Origin: CAKRJP01 sp963597615
GTDB taxonomy: Bacteria > Bacillota > Clostridia > Lachnospirales > Lachnospiraceae
DNA: 64,000 nucleotides
Assembly: GCA_963597615.1 (NCBI GenBank)
Contig: CAVBQS010000019.1
Coordinates: 1 to 64,000, forward strand
Direction of reading: 5' to 3'
Shown here piece after piece: positions 17,789-25,327 of this stretch. Each line of letters opens with the position of its first letter. Position 1 is the stretch's first letter. The notes below the pieces were generated by a model. The model was not told where the DNA came from. It did not search any database and saw only the letters and a list, made by a program, of their open reading frames with translations. The position numbers were made by a program, and so were the translations under genes.

Positions 17789-18408
17789 TTCGTGTGCTGA
17801 TTGTAGAAGACCAGAGAATGGCAAGGGAGGATATGGAAAATTATATTCAGGCCAGCGAAAAATATTGTTTGGCTGCTTCGATTTCTAATGCATCCATGGC
17901 AGAGAAGGTCTGTAGGCAAATTGGATGTGATCTTATTTTGATGGATGTTTGTACAGAAAATGATGAGAGCGGTTTGCTGGCGGCAGAACAGATAAAAAAA
18001 AGTATGCCCCAGATCAAAATAATTATAGTGACTTCCATGGTGGAGTGTAGTTTCCTGGATCGGGCCAGAGAGGCGGGAGTAGAAAGCTTTTGGTACAAGG
18101 ATGCTAGCAAGGAAGAACTGCTTGCAGTTATGGACCGAACCATGGAGGGGGAGAGTGTGTATCCGGATGGGACGCCGATTGTCATGATCGGAACGGCAAA
18201 AAGCTGTGAATTTACTCCGGGAGAACTGGCAGTTTTGCGGTTGGTGGTAGAAGGAGAATCCTATAAGCAAATTGCAGAGCGCTTGTCCATTTCCCCGGAG
18301 ACTGTAAAATGGCATATAAAAAATATGCTGCAGAAGACAAATTTTGATTCTAAGACTAAGTTGGCAGTAGCTGTCACAAAGAAAAATTTAATTATTAACG
18401 GATTTTAA
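17785..18408 (+). CDS. Response regulator, NarL/LuxR type
   Basis: The receiver domain starts IRVLIVEDQRMAREDME with the acidic residues near the N terminus, the phosphoacceptor Asp54 in LILMDVC and Lys105-region YKDAS. The C-terminal LuxR helix-turn-helix contains FTPGELAVLRLVVEG, SYKQIAERLSISPETVKWHI and KLAVAVTKK. It is translationally coupled to the kinase (ATGA overlap, AAAGGAGGT upstream). Targets are unknown; the two lipoproteins that follow a terminator, or the MATE exporter upstream, are candidates by position only. Confidence 0.92.
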   Translation: MIRVLIVEDQRMAREDMENYIQASEKYCLAASISNASMAEKVCRQIGCDLILMDVCTENDESGLLAAEQIKKSMPQIKIIIVTSMVECSFLDRAREAGVESFWYKDASKEELLAVMDRTMEGESVYPDGTPIVMIGTAKSCEFTPGELAVLRLVVEGESYKQIAERLSISPETVKWHIKNMLQKTNFDSKTKLAVAVTKKNLIINGF

Positions 18409-18443
18409 CATTGAGGGTCCATGTGCTCTGACAAAAGGTTGAG

Positions 18444-18482
18444 AATCCCACTGCTTTACGGAAAAAGGCAGTGGGATTTTTT
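18444..18482 (+). terminator. Rho-independent terminator after the signalling operon
   Basis: AATCCCACTGC (18444-18454) and GCAGTGGGATT (18468-18478) form an 11-bp stem, followed by a run of T to 18482. Confidence 0.92.
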
Positions 18483-18629
18483 CTGCTTTTAGAAGCGGCC
18501 TACCCATATGGGGAGTGTGGAAAACAAAGAAAAATAATAGTATCAAATTATACAGTGAATGGATAATGGCGGCTATTACAACTTTTTGAATGAAGGACGC
18601 CGAATGAAGTAAGAAAGGAGGAAAGGTCT

Positions 18630-19073
18630 ATGAAGAGGAAGAGCAGAAGAATCTTTACAGTAGTTCTCATTTTTGCTGTGCTGATCATGACAGGATGCAG
18701 CAGCGTGGAGGAAAGCCCCTGTGCAGGAAAATGGGTGGGAATCACAGGAGAAATGTGGGGAATTACTGTAAGTGTAGAGGAAGTTTTTGGAGGAGACTTT
18801 GAGTTTGAAGTAAAAAATAATGGAAAAGTTGTCTTTACCGCAGGAGAAACGACTGGAACTGGCAAATGGATCGTAGACGGAGATCAGTTCATCCTGAAAA
18901 TTGAAGGAGAAGAGATGGTAGGAACCATAGGAGAAGATACCATTACCTTTGATGATATGTTGGGTTCAGGGGTGAAAATGGTTTTTGCAAAAGAAGGAAC
19001 GGATGCTATGAATCAGGATGTTTCAGTCACAGAGGAGGAAGGCGAAAGTACGGAAGGCGGTGAAGGACTATGA
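18630..19073 (+). CDS. Small lipoprotein of unknown function
   Basis: The 147-residue protein has a lipoprotein signal peptide with lipobox LIMTGC around residues 18-23 after a basic N terminus, so it should be anchored on the outer face of the membrane. The mature part is acidic and beta-rich, with a repeated theme of short Gly-turn strands (GKWIVDGDQFILKIEGEEM), like lipocalin-type domains often annotated DUF5640/DUF4923-like, but I do not recognise the family with confidence. AAAGGAGG precedes the ATG. It overlaps the next lipoprotein gene by 4 nt, so the two are translationally coupled. Confidence 0.7.
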   Translation: MKRKSRRIFTVVLIFAVLIMTGCSSVEESPCAGKWVGITGEMWGITVSVEEVFGGDFEFEVKNNGKVVFTAGETTGTGKWIVDGDQFILKIEGEEMVGTIGEDTITFDDMLGSGVKMVFAKEGTDAMNQDVSVTEEEGESTEGGEGL

Positions 19074-20572
19074 AAAAGAGAGCCTATTTGCTTGCTATAA
19101 TTATGGGCCTTGCCTTGTTGGCGGCCTGTGGATCGAAAAAAACCGATGGACCAAAAGAAGACAAAAAAGAAACAGAAGCAGCGAAAGAAACAGACCAGAT
19201 TGATTACAAGGAAAAATTTAAAGACAGAGAAAACTTTGAGTGCAGCCTCTTTAAAGTATATTATCCCAGTGATTGGAAATATAACGAGGAAGCTTTGAGC
19301 ACAGAGGAGGGGTACTCTTATGTATATTTCTTCGACGGAGAAGAAAGTGATAATTCTAGTCATAGCATTGAAGTAAGAGCCGAGGACCAGGATGGCTATA
19401 GTTTCCATAAAGATTTAGAATCTAGAGATATTGACCTTGAAAGCTATGCAAATGGGGATATGGATATCATGGAAATTGGTAATGCAGACTATACAAAGCT
19501 GCCAGAGGATGGTTATGGACAGACTGCCTACAAGTACCGCCACGAACCTTCCGGCATTACTTATACTGTTGAAATAGAAAAGGGAGAGCTGGATGATTCA
19601 GTTAAGGAACTCCTAGAGGGGGTTATATTAGAATTAGAGGATAAGGGATTAGAAGACTCCCCATGGCCTTGGGAGGGCACAGCTTTTGAGCCGGAACCTG
19701 CAGAGCAAATGGTAGGAAGTTATACCATTGTTCCTGAATATATTCCTTTTGAGGAGCCCCAGGGAGTGATGCAGATTATGAAGCATCAGTTTGCCAAAGA
19801 GGGGGATCAAATTTTCCATTCCTTGGAGGATAAACTGGACACCTACCAGTACTCGGAGGATGGCCTTAGCTATGTTTCTTCTATGGAACTAGACAGGGAT
19901 TATGAATATATTTCCATAGATAAGAGTGGGATGCTGTATCTTTCACCGGGAATTAATCAGGTGATTGGGATGAAAGATGGAAAACAGGCCTTTCAGACAA
20001 CAGTAAAAGGATTTTTAAATATGCATTCTTCTGGAGAGTGGGGAATTAGCTTTTGGGTAAACAGTGATACGCAAAAGGTTAAAAGCCAGGATGGAAATTT
20101 CGTGGCTGAACCTTGGATTCTGACTGGACTTAACAAAGACGATGAACGACAAGGTCCCTTCCGAATGGTAGATGACCTGCAAATTACAGATAGTCATATC
20201 ATGGTTGCAGGTCCTATAGCTGCTGAAGATGGTAATAATAAAATTATCATCTATGACTATGATGGGAATCAGCTCTTGGAATTAGGGGGGACAGAAAGCA
20301 GTGATCCAGATAAGATCGGCTACATTACTGGCATGGCTGAAACAGAGAATGGATTTGTGGCTATCGATGGAAATATGAGAAAAATTCACTTCTGGGCAAA
20401 GGATGGAACCCATATAGGAACTATTTCCACAAGTGACCTATTGGGCTGCAGATATCCATGGTTAGAAGACATGCAGCTTTTGGATGACGGGTCTCTTTGG
20501 ATTTTGCTAACTCAGAGGCGAGAGGATGATTCAGCCAATGAATTAATGTTCTTTAGACTAACAGGATTCTAA
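19070..20572 (+). CDS. Lipoprotein of unknown function, possible beta-propeller
   Basis: The 500-residue protein has signal peptide and lipobox LLAACG at about residues 16-21, then a Lys/Glu-rich linker. Residues 50-180 contain a PsbP-like segment with YYPSDWKY. The C-terminal part has several repeats of the kind SIDKSGMLYLS, IIIYDYDGNQLLEL and GFVAIDGNMRKIHFWAKDG, which resemble blades of a beta-propeller. No enzyme motif is visible. Coupling to the small lipoprotein upstream suggests they work together at the cell surface. Confidence 0.65.
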   Translation: MKKRAYLLAIIMGLALLAACGSKKTDGPKEDKKETEAAKETDQIDYKEKFKDRENFECSLFKVYYPSDWKYNEEALSTEEGYSYVYFFDGEESDNSSHSIEVRAEDQDGYSFHKDLESRDIDLESYANGDMDIMEIGNADYTKLPEDGYGQTAYKYRHEPSGITYTVEIEKGELDDSVKELLEGVILELEDKGLEDSPWPWEGTAFEPEPAEQMVGSYTIVPEYIPFEEPQGVMQIMKHQFAKEGDQIFHSLEDKLDTYQYSEDGLSYVSSMELDRDYEYISIDKSGMLYLSPGINQVIGMKDGKQAFQTTVKGFLNMHSSGEWGISFWVNSDTQKVKSQDGNFVAEPWILTGLNKDDERQGPFRMVDDLQITDSHIMVAGPIAAEDGNNKIIIYDYDGNQLLELGGTESSDPDKIGYITGMAETENGFVAIDGNMRKIHFWAKDGTHIGTISTSDLLGCRYPWLEDMQLLDDGSLWILLTQRREDDSANELMFFRLTGF

Positions 20573-20632
20573 GAAGGCTAGAAGCTGGTAAAATGAAAGT
20601 ACTTCTTTGAATGAGGGCTTAAATAGATTCAT

Positions 20633-20670
20633 AAAAGTCGTAAAATTCGATTTGAATTTTACGACTTTTT
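20633..20670 (+). terminator. Rho-independent terminator after the lipoprotein pair
   Basis: AAAAGTCGTAAAATTC (20633-20648) and GAATTTTACGACTTTT (20654-20669) form a perfect 16-bp stem with a 5-nt loop and a T-run. Confidence 0.93.
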
Positions 20671-20719
20671 GTGTATCCTAGAATTATAGTAAAAAAATAA
20701 AAATAGATAGGATTTATTT

Positions 20720-21817
20720 ATGAAAATAATACACTGCGCAGACATTCATTTGGGGTCATCCCTTACTGCAAATTTCGATTCAAAAAAAGCGAAAGAAAGA
20801 AATGCTGAGATTTTTACCAGTTTCACACAGGTCTTTTCCTATGGGAAAGAACACGGCATAGGAGCCATAGTGATCGCAGGAGACCTTTTTGATAAGAATC
20901 AGGGGATTAAAAACTTAAAACAACATGTTGTAAAACTAGTCGAAGGCTATCCGGAGATTTCTGTTTATTATGTAAAGGGAAATCATGATGGAAATAGTGG
21001 TTTTGAGAGGGTTCCAGAGAATTTACACCTCTTTTGTGAATCGGAATGGACATCCTATCTATTGCCGGAAAGCAAGAAGATTAAAATCACAGGCACGGAA
21101 TTAAATAAGAATAATAAAAGCTATATTTATGACACTCTGAATCTTCAAGATGAGGATTTTAACATAGTAGTGATGCACGGCCAGGAATCCAAGACAGATG
21201 GGAAGAATGACGCGGAAATTATTAATTTGAATTCTTTAAAAGAAAAAAATATTGACTATCTTGCCCTGGGACATATTCATGCTTACAAAGAAGCAAGCTT
21301 AGACATGAGAGGAGTATATTGCTATAGCGGATGTTTAGAAGGACGGGGATTTGACGAAGCAGGAGGCCATGGTTTTGTGGTTCTTGATATTGATGAAGAA
21401 AACCATGAGTATACCAGGACCTTTGTGCCCTTTGCCAAGCGAAGAATCTACCATGAAGAAGTGGATATTTCTGCAGCAGAAGATACCCTTTCTGCTATAA
21501 AGCTTATAGAGGATTTCCTCTGTACTTTAGATTGCCAGGAAGGCAGCCTAGTAGAACTTATTTTAAGAGGGGCTATTGACCTGGATGTGACAATAGACGA
21601 GAATTTGATTCAATCCCATTTTAAAGACAACTTTTACCTGCTGAAAATCAAGAGTAAATATGCCATTAAAATTGACTACAAGAGTTTTGAAAAAGATCAA
21701 TCTTTAAAGGGAGAATTTGTTCGGTCTGTACAAAAGGATGACACCTTAACAGAAGAAGAAAAGGAAAGAGTCATAAAATATGGATTAGATGCCTTGATGG
21801 GAAAGGAGCCTGTGTAA
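20720..21817 (+). CDS. SbcD/YhaO-like metallophosphoesterase (DNA repair exonuclease subunit)
   Basis: All Mre11/SbcD phosphoesterase motifs are present in the first 200 residues: CADIHLGS, VIAGDLFDK, VKGNHDG, VVMHGQ and LALGHIHAYK. These bind two metal ions and support nuclease activity on DNA ends. The 365-residue length and lack of a capping domain fit the YhaO group rather than classical SbcD. It abuts the SbcC-like gene with no gap, and the two products are expected to form a nuclease-ATPase complex. A weak ribosome binding site (ATAGGA) precedes the ATG. Confidence 0.87.
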   Translation: MKIIHCADIHLGSSLTANFDSKKAKERNAEIFTSFTQVFSYGKEHGIGAIVIAGDLFDKNQGIKNLKQHVVKLVEGYPEISVYYVKGNHDGNSGFERVPENLHLFCESEWTSYLLPESKKIKITGTELNKNNKSYIYDTLNLQDEDFNIVVMHGQESKTDGKNDAEIINLNSLKEKNIDYLALGHIHAYKEASLDMRGVYCYSGCLEGRGFDEAGGHGFVVLDIDEENHEYTRTFVPFAKRRIYHEEVDISAAEDTLSAIKLIEDFLCTLDCQEGSLVELILRGAIDLDVTIDENLIQSHFKDNFYLLKIKSKYAIKIDYKSFEKDQSLKGEFVRSVQKDDTLTEEEKERVIKYGLDALMGKEPV

Positions 21818-24409
21818 ATGAAGTTAAGAAATTTGCATATTGAGAATTTTGGAATCTTATCGGATTATGATTACCGATTCCAAGATGGCCTCAATGTGAT
21901 TAAGGAAGACAATGGCTTTGGAAAAACGACTCTTGGTGCATTTATTAAAGTTATGTTTTATGGCTTTGAAAATGAGGGAAAATTAAGGGCAAAAAGAGAG
22001 CGGTTAAAATATATGCCTTGGCAAGGTGGAGTATATGGAGGTAGCCTTCAGTTTGAGCATGAAGGCAAGGAATATAAATTAAGCCGCACTTTTGGGGAAG
22101 ATAAAAAGAAAGATACTTTTGAATTAATAGATGCTGTCACTAAGTTAGAATCCAGGGACTTTGATTCAGAAACCATAGGAGAGGAAATCTTTGATATTAA
22201 CGGAGAGTCCTTTGCCAGAACCCTCTTTATTTCCCAGAATGAATACAGCCATTCTTCTTTTACAGATATCGATGCAAAGATTGGTAATTTAGTGGAGGCT
22301 GCTGATGATCTGGGAAACCATGATCAGGCCATAAAGCAGTTGGAAAAACAAAAGGATGAGATCGGAACCTACAGAAGAGGTCCCTTAAAAGAAATTAAAA
22401 GGGAATTAGATGATTTAAAGAATAAGGTTTTGGGAAAAGCCGGAATCGAAAAGGCTATGCAGGATGCAGAAGAGGAAATGAAAGCTTGCCATGAAAGGAT
22501 TTTGGAGAAGCAAAAAGAGGAAGCTTCGATTCAGCAGCAGATGAGCCAGGTGGCAAAGGTTCAAGACCGCCAAAAAAACAAGAAAGCCTATGAAAACCTG
22601 CTGGCTTCTTATGAGGATAGCAAGGAAAAGTACCTCCAGGAAAGAAGCTATTTTCCGGGAGAAATTCCAAGTCAAGGGGAAATAGCTGCCCTTATGGAAG
22701 AGGCCAGAAATTTAAAAGCATTGAATACCAAGATGGAGGATCATTCCCTTTCTGAAAGTGATTCTAAAGCCTTTAAGGAACTAGAAACAAAATATTACGG
22801 AGTAAATTTTTGTCAGGAAGATTTAAGACAGATTAGAAATTTTCAGAATTTTTGGTGTGGAGAAAGAGAAGAGATAAAAAATCGGATCCAGCAAAGAAGT
22901 CTATCAAAAACAGAGGTAGACCAATTAAAGCAGGAGGAGGCCAGGTTTAAAGAGCATCCTGTAAAAGAAAAAGAAAATCAGAAACTGATCGCCCTTTGGA
23001 GGGAGCATGAAGCAATCAAAAACAGGAGGGAGGAAGTCAGGGAAAGCTCCGGCAAAGGAGGAAAGAAAACAGGCTTTCTAGTTGGAATTTTAGCCATAGC
23101 CATGGGGATTTTCTGGTTAGTTTCCCTTTCAAATGTGAAGATGATTGGCCTGCTTTTGGTTGTTATTGGAGTGGCAGTAATAATCCTTGGGGTTTTGAAA
23201 GAAAAGAAAAAGAAGGAAAAAGAGACAGCCAAAGCTTCTGATGTGAGATCCAGAATGGAAGACATAGAAAGACAAATACGAAAGTATTTGTCCATGTATC
23301 AAATAGATTATGATCCAGATTCTGTAGAGTATAGTCTTCGCAATCTATCCAGTCAGTATGAAAGCTATCGGAAGCTACTGGAGAGAAAAGACCAGGCTAT
23401 TAGGGCAAACATGGAAGATGGGAAGCGACTTTCTTATATGGAGAGCCAGATAAAAGACTTTCTTGCTAGGTATGGTTTTCCTTATTGCGAGTCAAATGTT
23501 CTTTCGGACTTAAATAAAATAATGGAAGATGCCAAGATCTTAGAATCCTATGGGGTCACAAGAAAGGCTTACTGCCAAGCTAAGAGCCGGTATGAGACTT
23601 CCATGAAAAAGCTGGCTTCCTTTTTTGGAACCTATGGATTTTCACTTTCTAAAGATCCAGAAGGCCAACTTGACCAAATGAAAGAGCATTTGTCATCCTA
23701 TCAAATACACAAAGGTCTTTATATAAAAAATAAGACAAAAAAAGAAAGCTTTGAAAGAGACCATGAAAACTATGAAGAGCTCTTAAGTCCTGCCCAGGAA
23801 ATCGAAGAGGATGCCTTGAGAAAATTAAGCCAGGACAATAAAAGATTATCAGATGAAATTACTGAATTAGAAAAACAACGGATGATTTTGGATAAAAGGT
23901 TGAATGATTTAAATGATTCCTACAATGAAATCTGTGAGTGTGAAGAGCGGATTGCCATCCTAAAAGAAAGAAAAGCAGCTTCTACAGAGAAGAAGAAGAT
24001 CCTTGAGAAAGCAATGGAACATATGGAGGTAGCAAAAAATAATTTAAATGCCAAATATGCAGCGCCAATAGAGGGGGCTTTAAAAGACTACTTTTCCCAG
24101 CTGACTAAGGATTCCCCAATTAGCATCGATATTGATGCCAAAAGGCAGGTCCGTATTAAGGAGCAGGGGGCAAGTCGTCCTGAAGAAAGCATGAGTTCGG
24201 GATATAAAGACTTAATCGATTTGTGCTATAGGCTGGCCTTGGTAAAAGCCATGTATCCACAGGAGTCTACTCTTTTGGTTTTGGATGATCCCTTTAGCAA
24301 CCTAGATGAAGAAAAACTGGAAAAGGGAATGGACTTAATAAGAAAGGTCAGTGAAAATAATCAGGTGCTGTATTTTACCTGCCATGCAAGCAGAGCATTT
24401 CTTTTCTAG
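21818..24409 (+). CDS. SbcC/YhaN-like ATPase with long coiled coil and a membrane hairpin
   Basis: The 863-residue protein has an SMC/Rad50-type N-terminal lobe with Walker A DNGFGKTTLG near residues 30-39 and a C-terminal lobe with signature-like MSSGYKDLIDLC and Walker B LLVLDDPFSNLDEE. Long coiled coils separate the lobes. At about residues 416-461 two hydrophobic helices (FLVGILAIAMGIFWLVSL and MIGLLLVVIGVAVIILGVL) sit where a Rad50 hinge would be, so the coiled-coil apex is likely in the membrane, as in the YhaN group. It works with the phosphoesterase encoded immediately upstream. The arrangement suggests a membrane-tethered DNA-end processing machine. Confidence 0.85.
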   Translation: MKLRNLHIENFGILSDYDYRFQDGLNVIKEDNGFGKTTLGAFIKVMFYGFENEGKLRAKRERLKYMPWQGGVYGGSLQFEHEGKEYKLSRTFGEDKKKDTFELIDAVTKLESRDFDSETIGEEIFDINGESFARTLFISQNEYSHSSFTDIDAKIGNLVEAADDLGNHDQAIKQLEKQKDEIGTYRRGPLKEIKRELDDLKNKVLGKAGIEKAMQDAEEEMKACHERILEKQKEEASIQQQMSQVAKVQDRQKNKKAYENLLASYEDSKEKYLQERSYFPGEIPSQGEIAALMEEARNLKALNTKMEDHSLSESDSKAFKELETKYYGVNFCQEDLRQIRNFQNFWCGEREEIKNRIQQRSLSKTEVDQLKQEEARFKEHPVKEKENQKLIALWREHEAIKNRREEVRESSGKGGKKTGFLVGILAIAMGIFWLVSLSNVKMIGLLLVVIGVAVIILGVLKEKKKKEKETAKASDVRSRMEDIERQIRKYLSMYQIDYDPDSVEYSLRNLSSQYESYRKLLERKDQAIRANMEDGKRLSYMESQIKDFLARYGFPYCESNVLSDLNKIMEDAKILESYGVTRKAYCQAKSRYETSMKKLASFFGTYGFSLSKDPEGQLDQMKEHLSSYQIHKGLYIKNKTKKESFERDHENYEELLSPAQEIEEDALRKLSQDNKRLSDEITELEKQRMILDKRLNDLNDSYNEICECEERIAILKERKAASTEKKKILEKAMEHMEVAKNNLNAKYAAPIEGALKDYFSQLTKDSPISIDIDAKRQVRIKEQGASRPEESMSSGYKDLIDLCYRLALVKAMYPQESTLLVLDDPFSNLDEEKLEKGMDLIRKVSENNQVLYFTCHASRAFLF

Positions 24410-24477
24410 AAAAGTAAAAAGTATTAGCCACCATAGGAAATGATTTCGTATAAAAGAGCAGGAAGGATGAAAAGCCA

Positions 24478-25308
24478 ATGGAAATCACAGATTTAAATAA
24501 AGAGAACTTAATAGAGTGGGCAGGATCGATTCCGGAAGAAGTTTTTGTGGAGTTCATGATAGGGAATCCTCATTATCATGGAGCAGGTGTCACCTTTATG
24601 GACCAGGTGGCAGGAGCAGTGTGCTGGGAGGAAAATCAAACTGTATGGAGACTTCTTAGTATTTATATTTTCCCAGAACATCGCAGATTGGGACTGGGAA
24701 GTGAGCTTATGGATTATCTTTTTGAAAAGATGGAGGAAGTCGCTTGCAGCAAATTAATAGTAAATTATGAAAATGACGGTGAGAGGATTACCTTACAGCC
24801 CTTCCTAAGATACAATGGATTTGATGTGGATTATCTGGAGATGGATCTTGGACGGAGTAATTTGCAAACCATATGGGATCGGTTAAAACCTTTCCAATTA
24901 GCAAAAAAACTTGGAAACTATTCAAAGATCAGCGAATTAAAAGGTTTAGAAAAAGCAATCTGTGACCAGTGGATGTTCAAAAAATTAGGAGAGCATATAG
25001 ACGACTATAGGGGAAGCAAACCCTTCAGTTATGTGATTATCAACAAAATGAAGGTGGCTGGCATGCTGCTTTTAAAAGAACAAGAAGGGGTAATCAGTGT
25101 AGATTACTTCAAGGTGAAAGAACATGCCGTAACAAGAGCCTTGCCCTTGTTAGCAGCAGCTTTGGAGGATTTATGCAAACAGTATCCTATGGACACAGAG
25201 GTGGAAATGGTACTTAGCAACGAAAAAGCGGTGAATTTATATCTTAGGATTGCCGGTGAGAATATAGAAAAGGCCACCGAGTGCGTAGGAGTATATTTCA
25301 GAGAATAG
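24478..25308 (+). CDS. GNAT family N-acetyltransferase
   Basis: The N-terminal half is a GNAT domain with LLSIYIFPEHRRLGLGSEL near residues 59-77, in which RRLGLG is the acetyl-CoA pyrophosphate loop. The C-terminal half (VISVDYFKVKEHAVTRALPL onward) looks like a second, degenerate GNAT unit, giving 276 residues in all. The substrate is unknown. It lies 68 nt after the SbcC-like gene and 19 nt before the calpain-like gene, in the same direction. The ATG follows an AGGAAGGA site. Confidence 0.78.
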   Translation: MEITDLNKENLIEWAGSIPEEVFVEFMIGNPHYHGAGVTFMDQVAGAVCWEENQTVWRLLSIYIFPEHRRLGLGSELMDYLFEKMEEVACSKLIVNYENDGERITLQPFLRYNGFDVDYLEMDLGRSNLQTIWDRLKPFQLAKKLGNYSKISELKGLEKAICDQWMFKKLGEHIDDYRGSKPFSYVIINKMKVAGMLLLKEQEGVISVDYFKVKEHAVTRALPLLAAALEDLCKQYPMDTEVEMVLSNEKAVNLYLRIAGENIEKATECVGVYFRE

Positions 25309-25327
25309 GAAAGGAAAATGAGATCAG

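Noticed and set aside
17473..18315. 280-codon open frame on the minus strand
   Set aside because: It lies antisense to the kinase and response regulator, has a composition typical of a shadow frame and no ribosome binding site.
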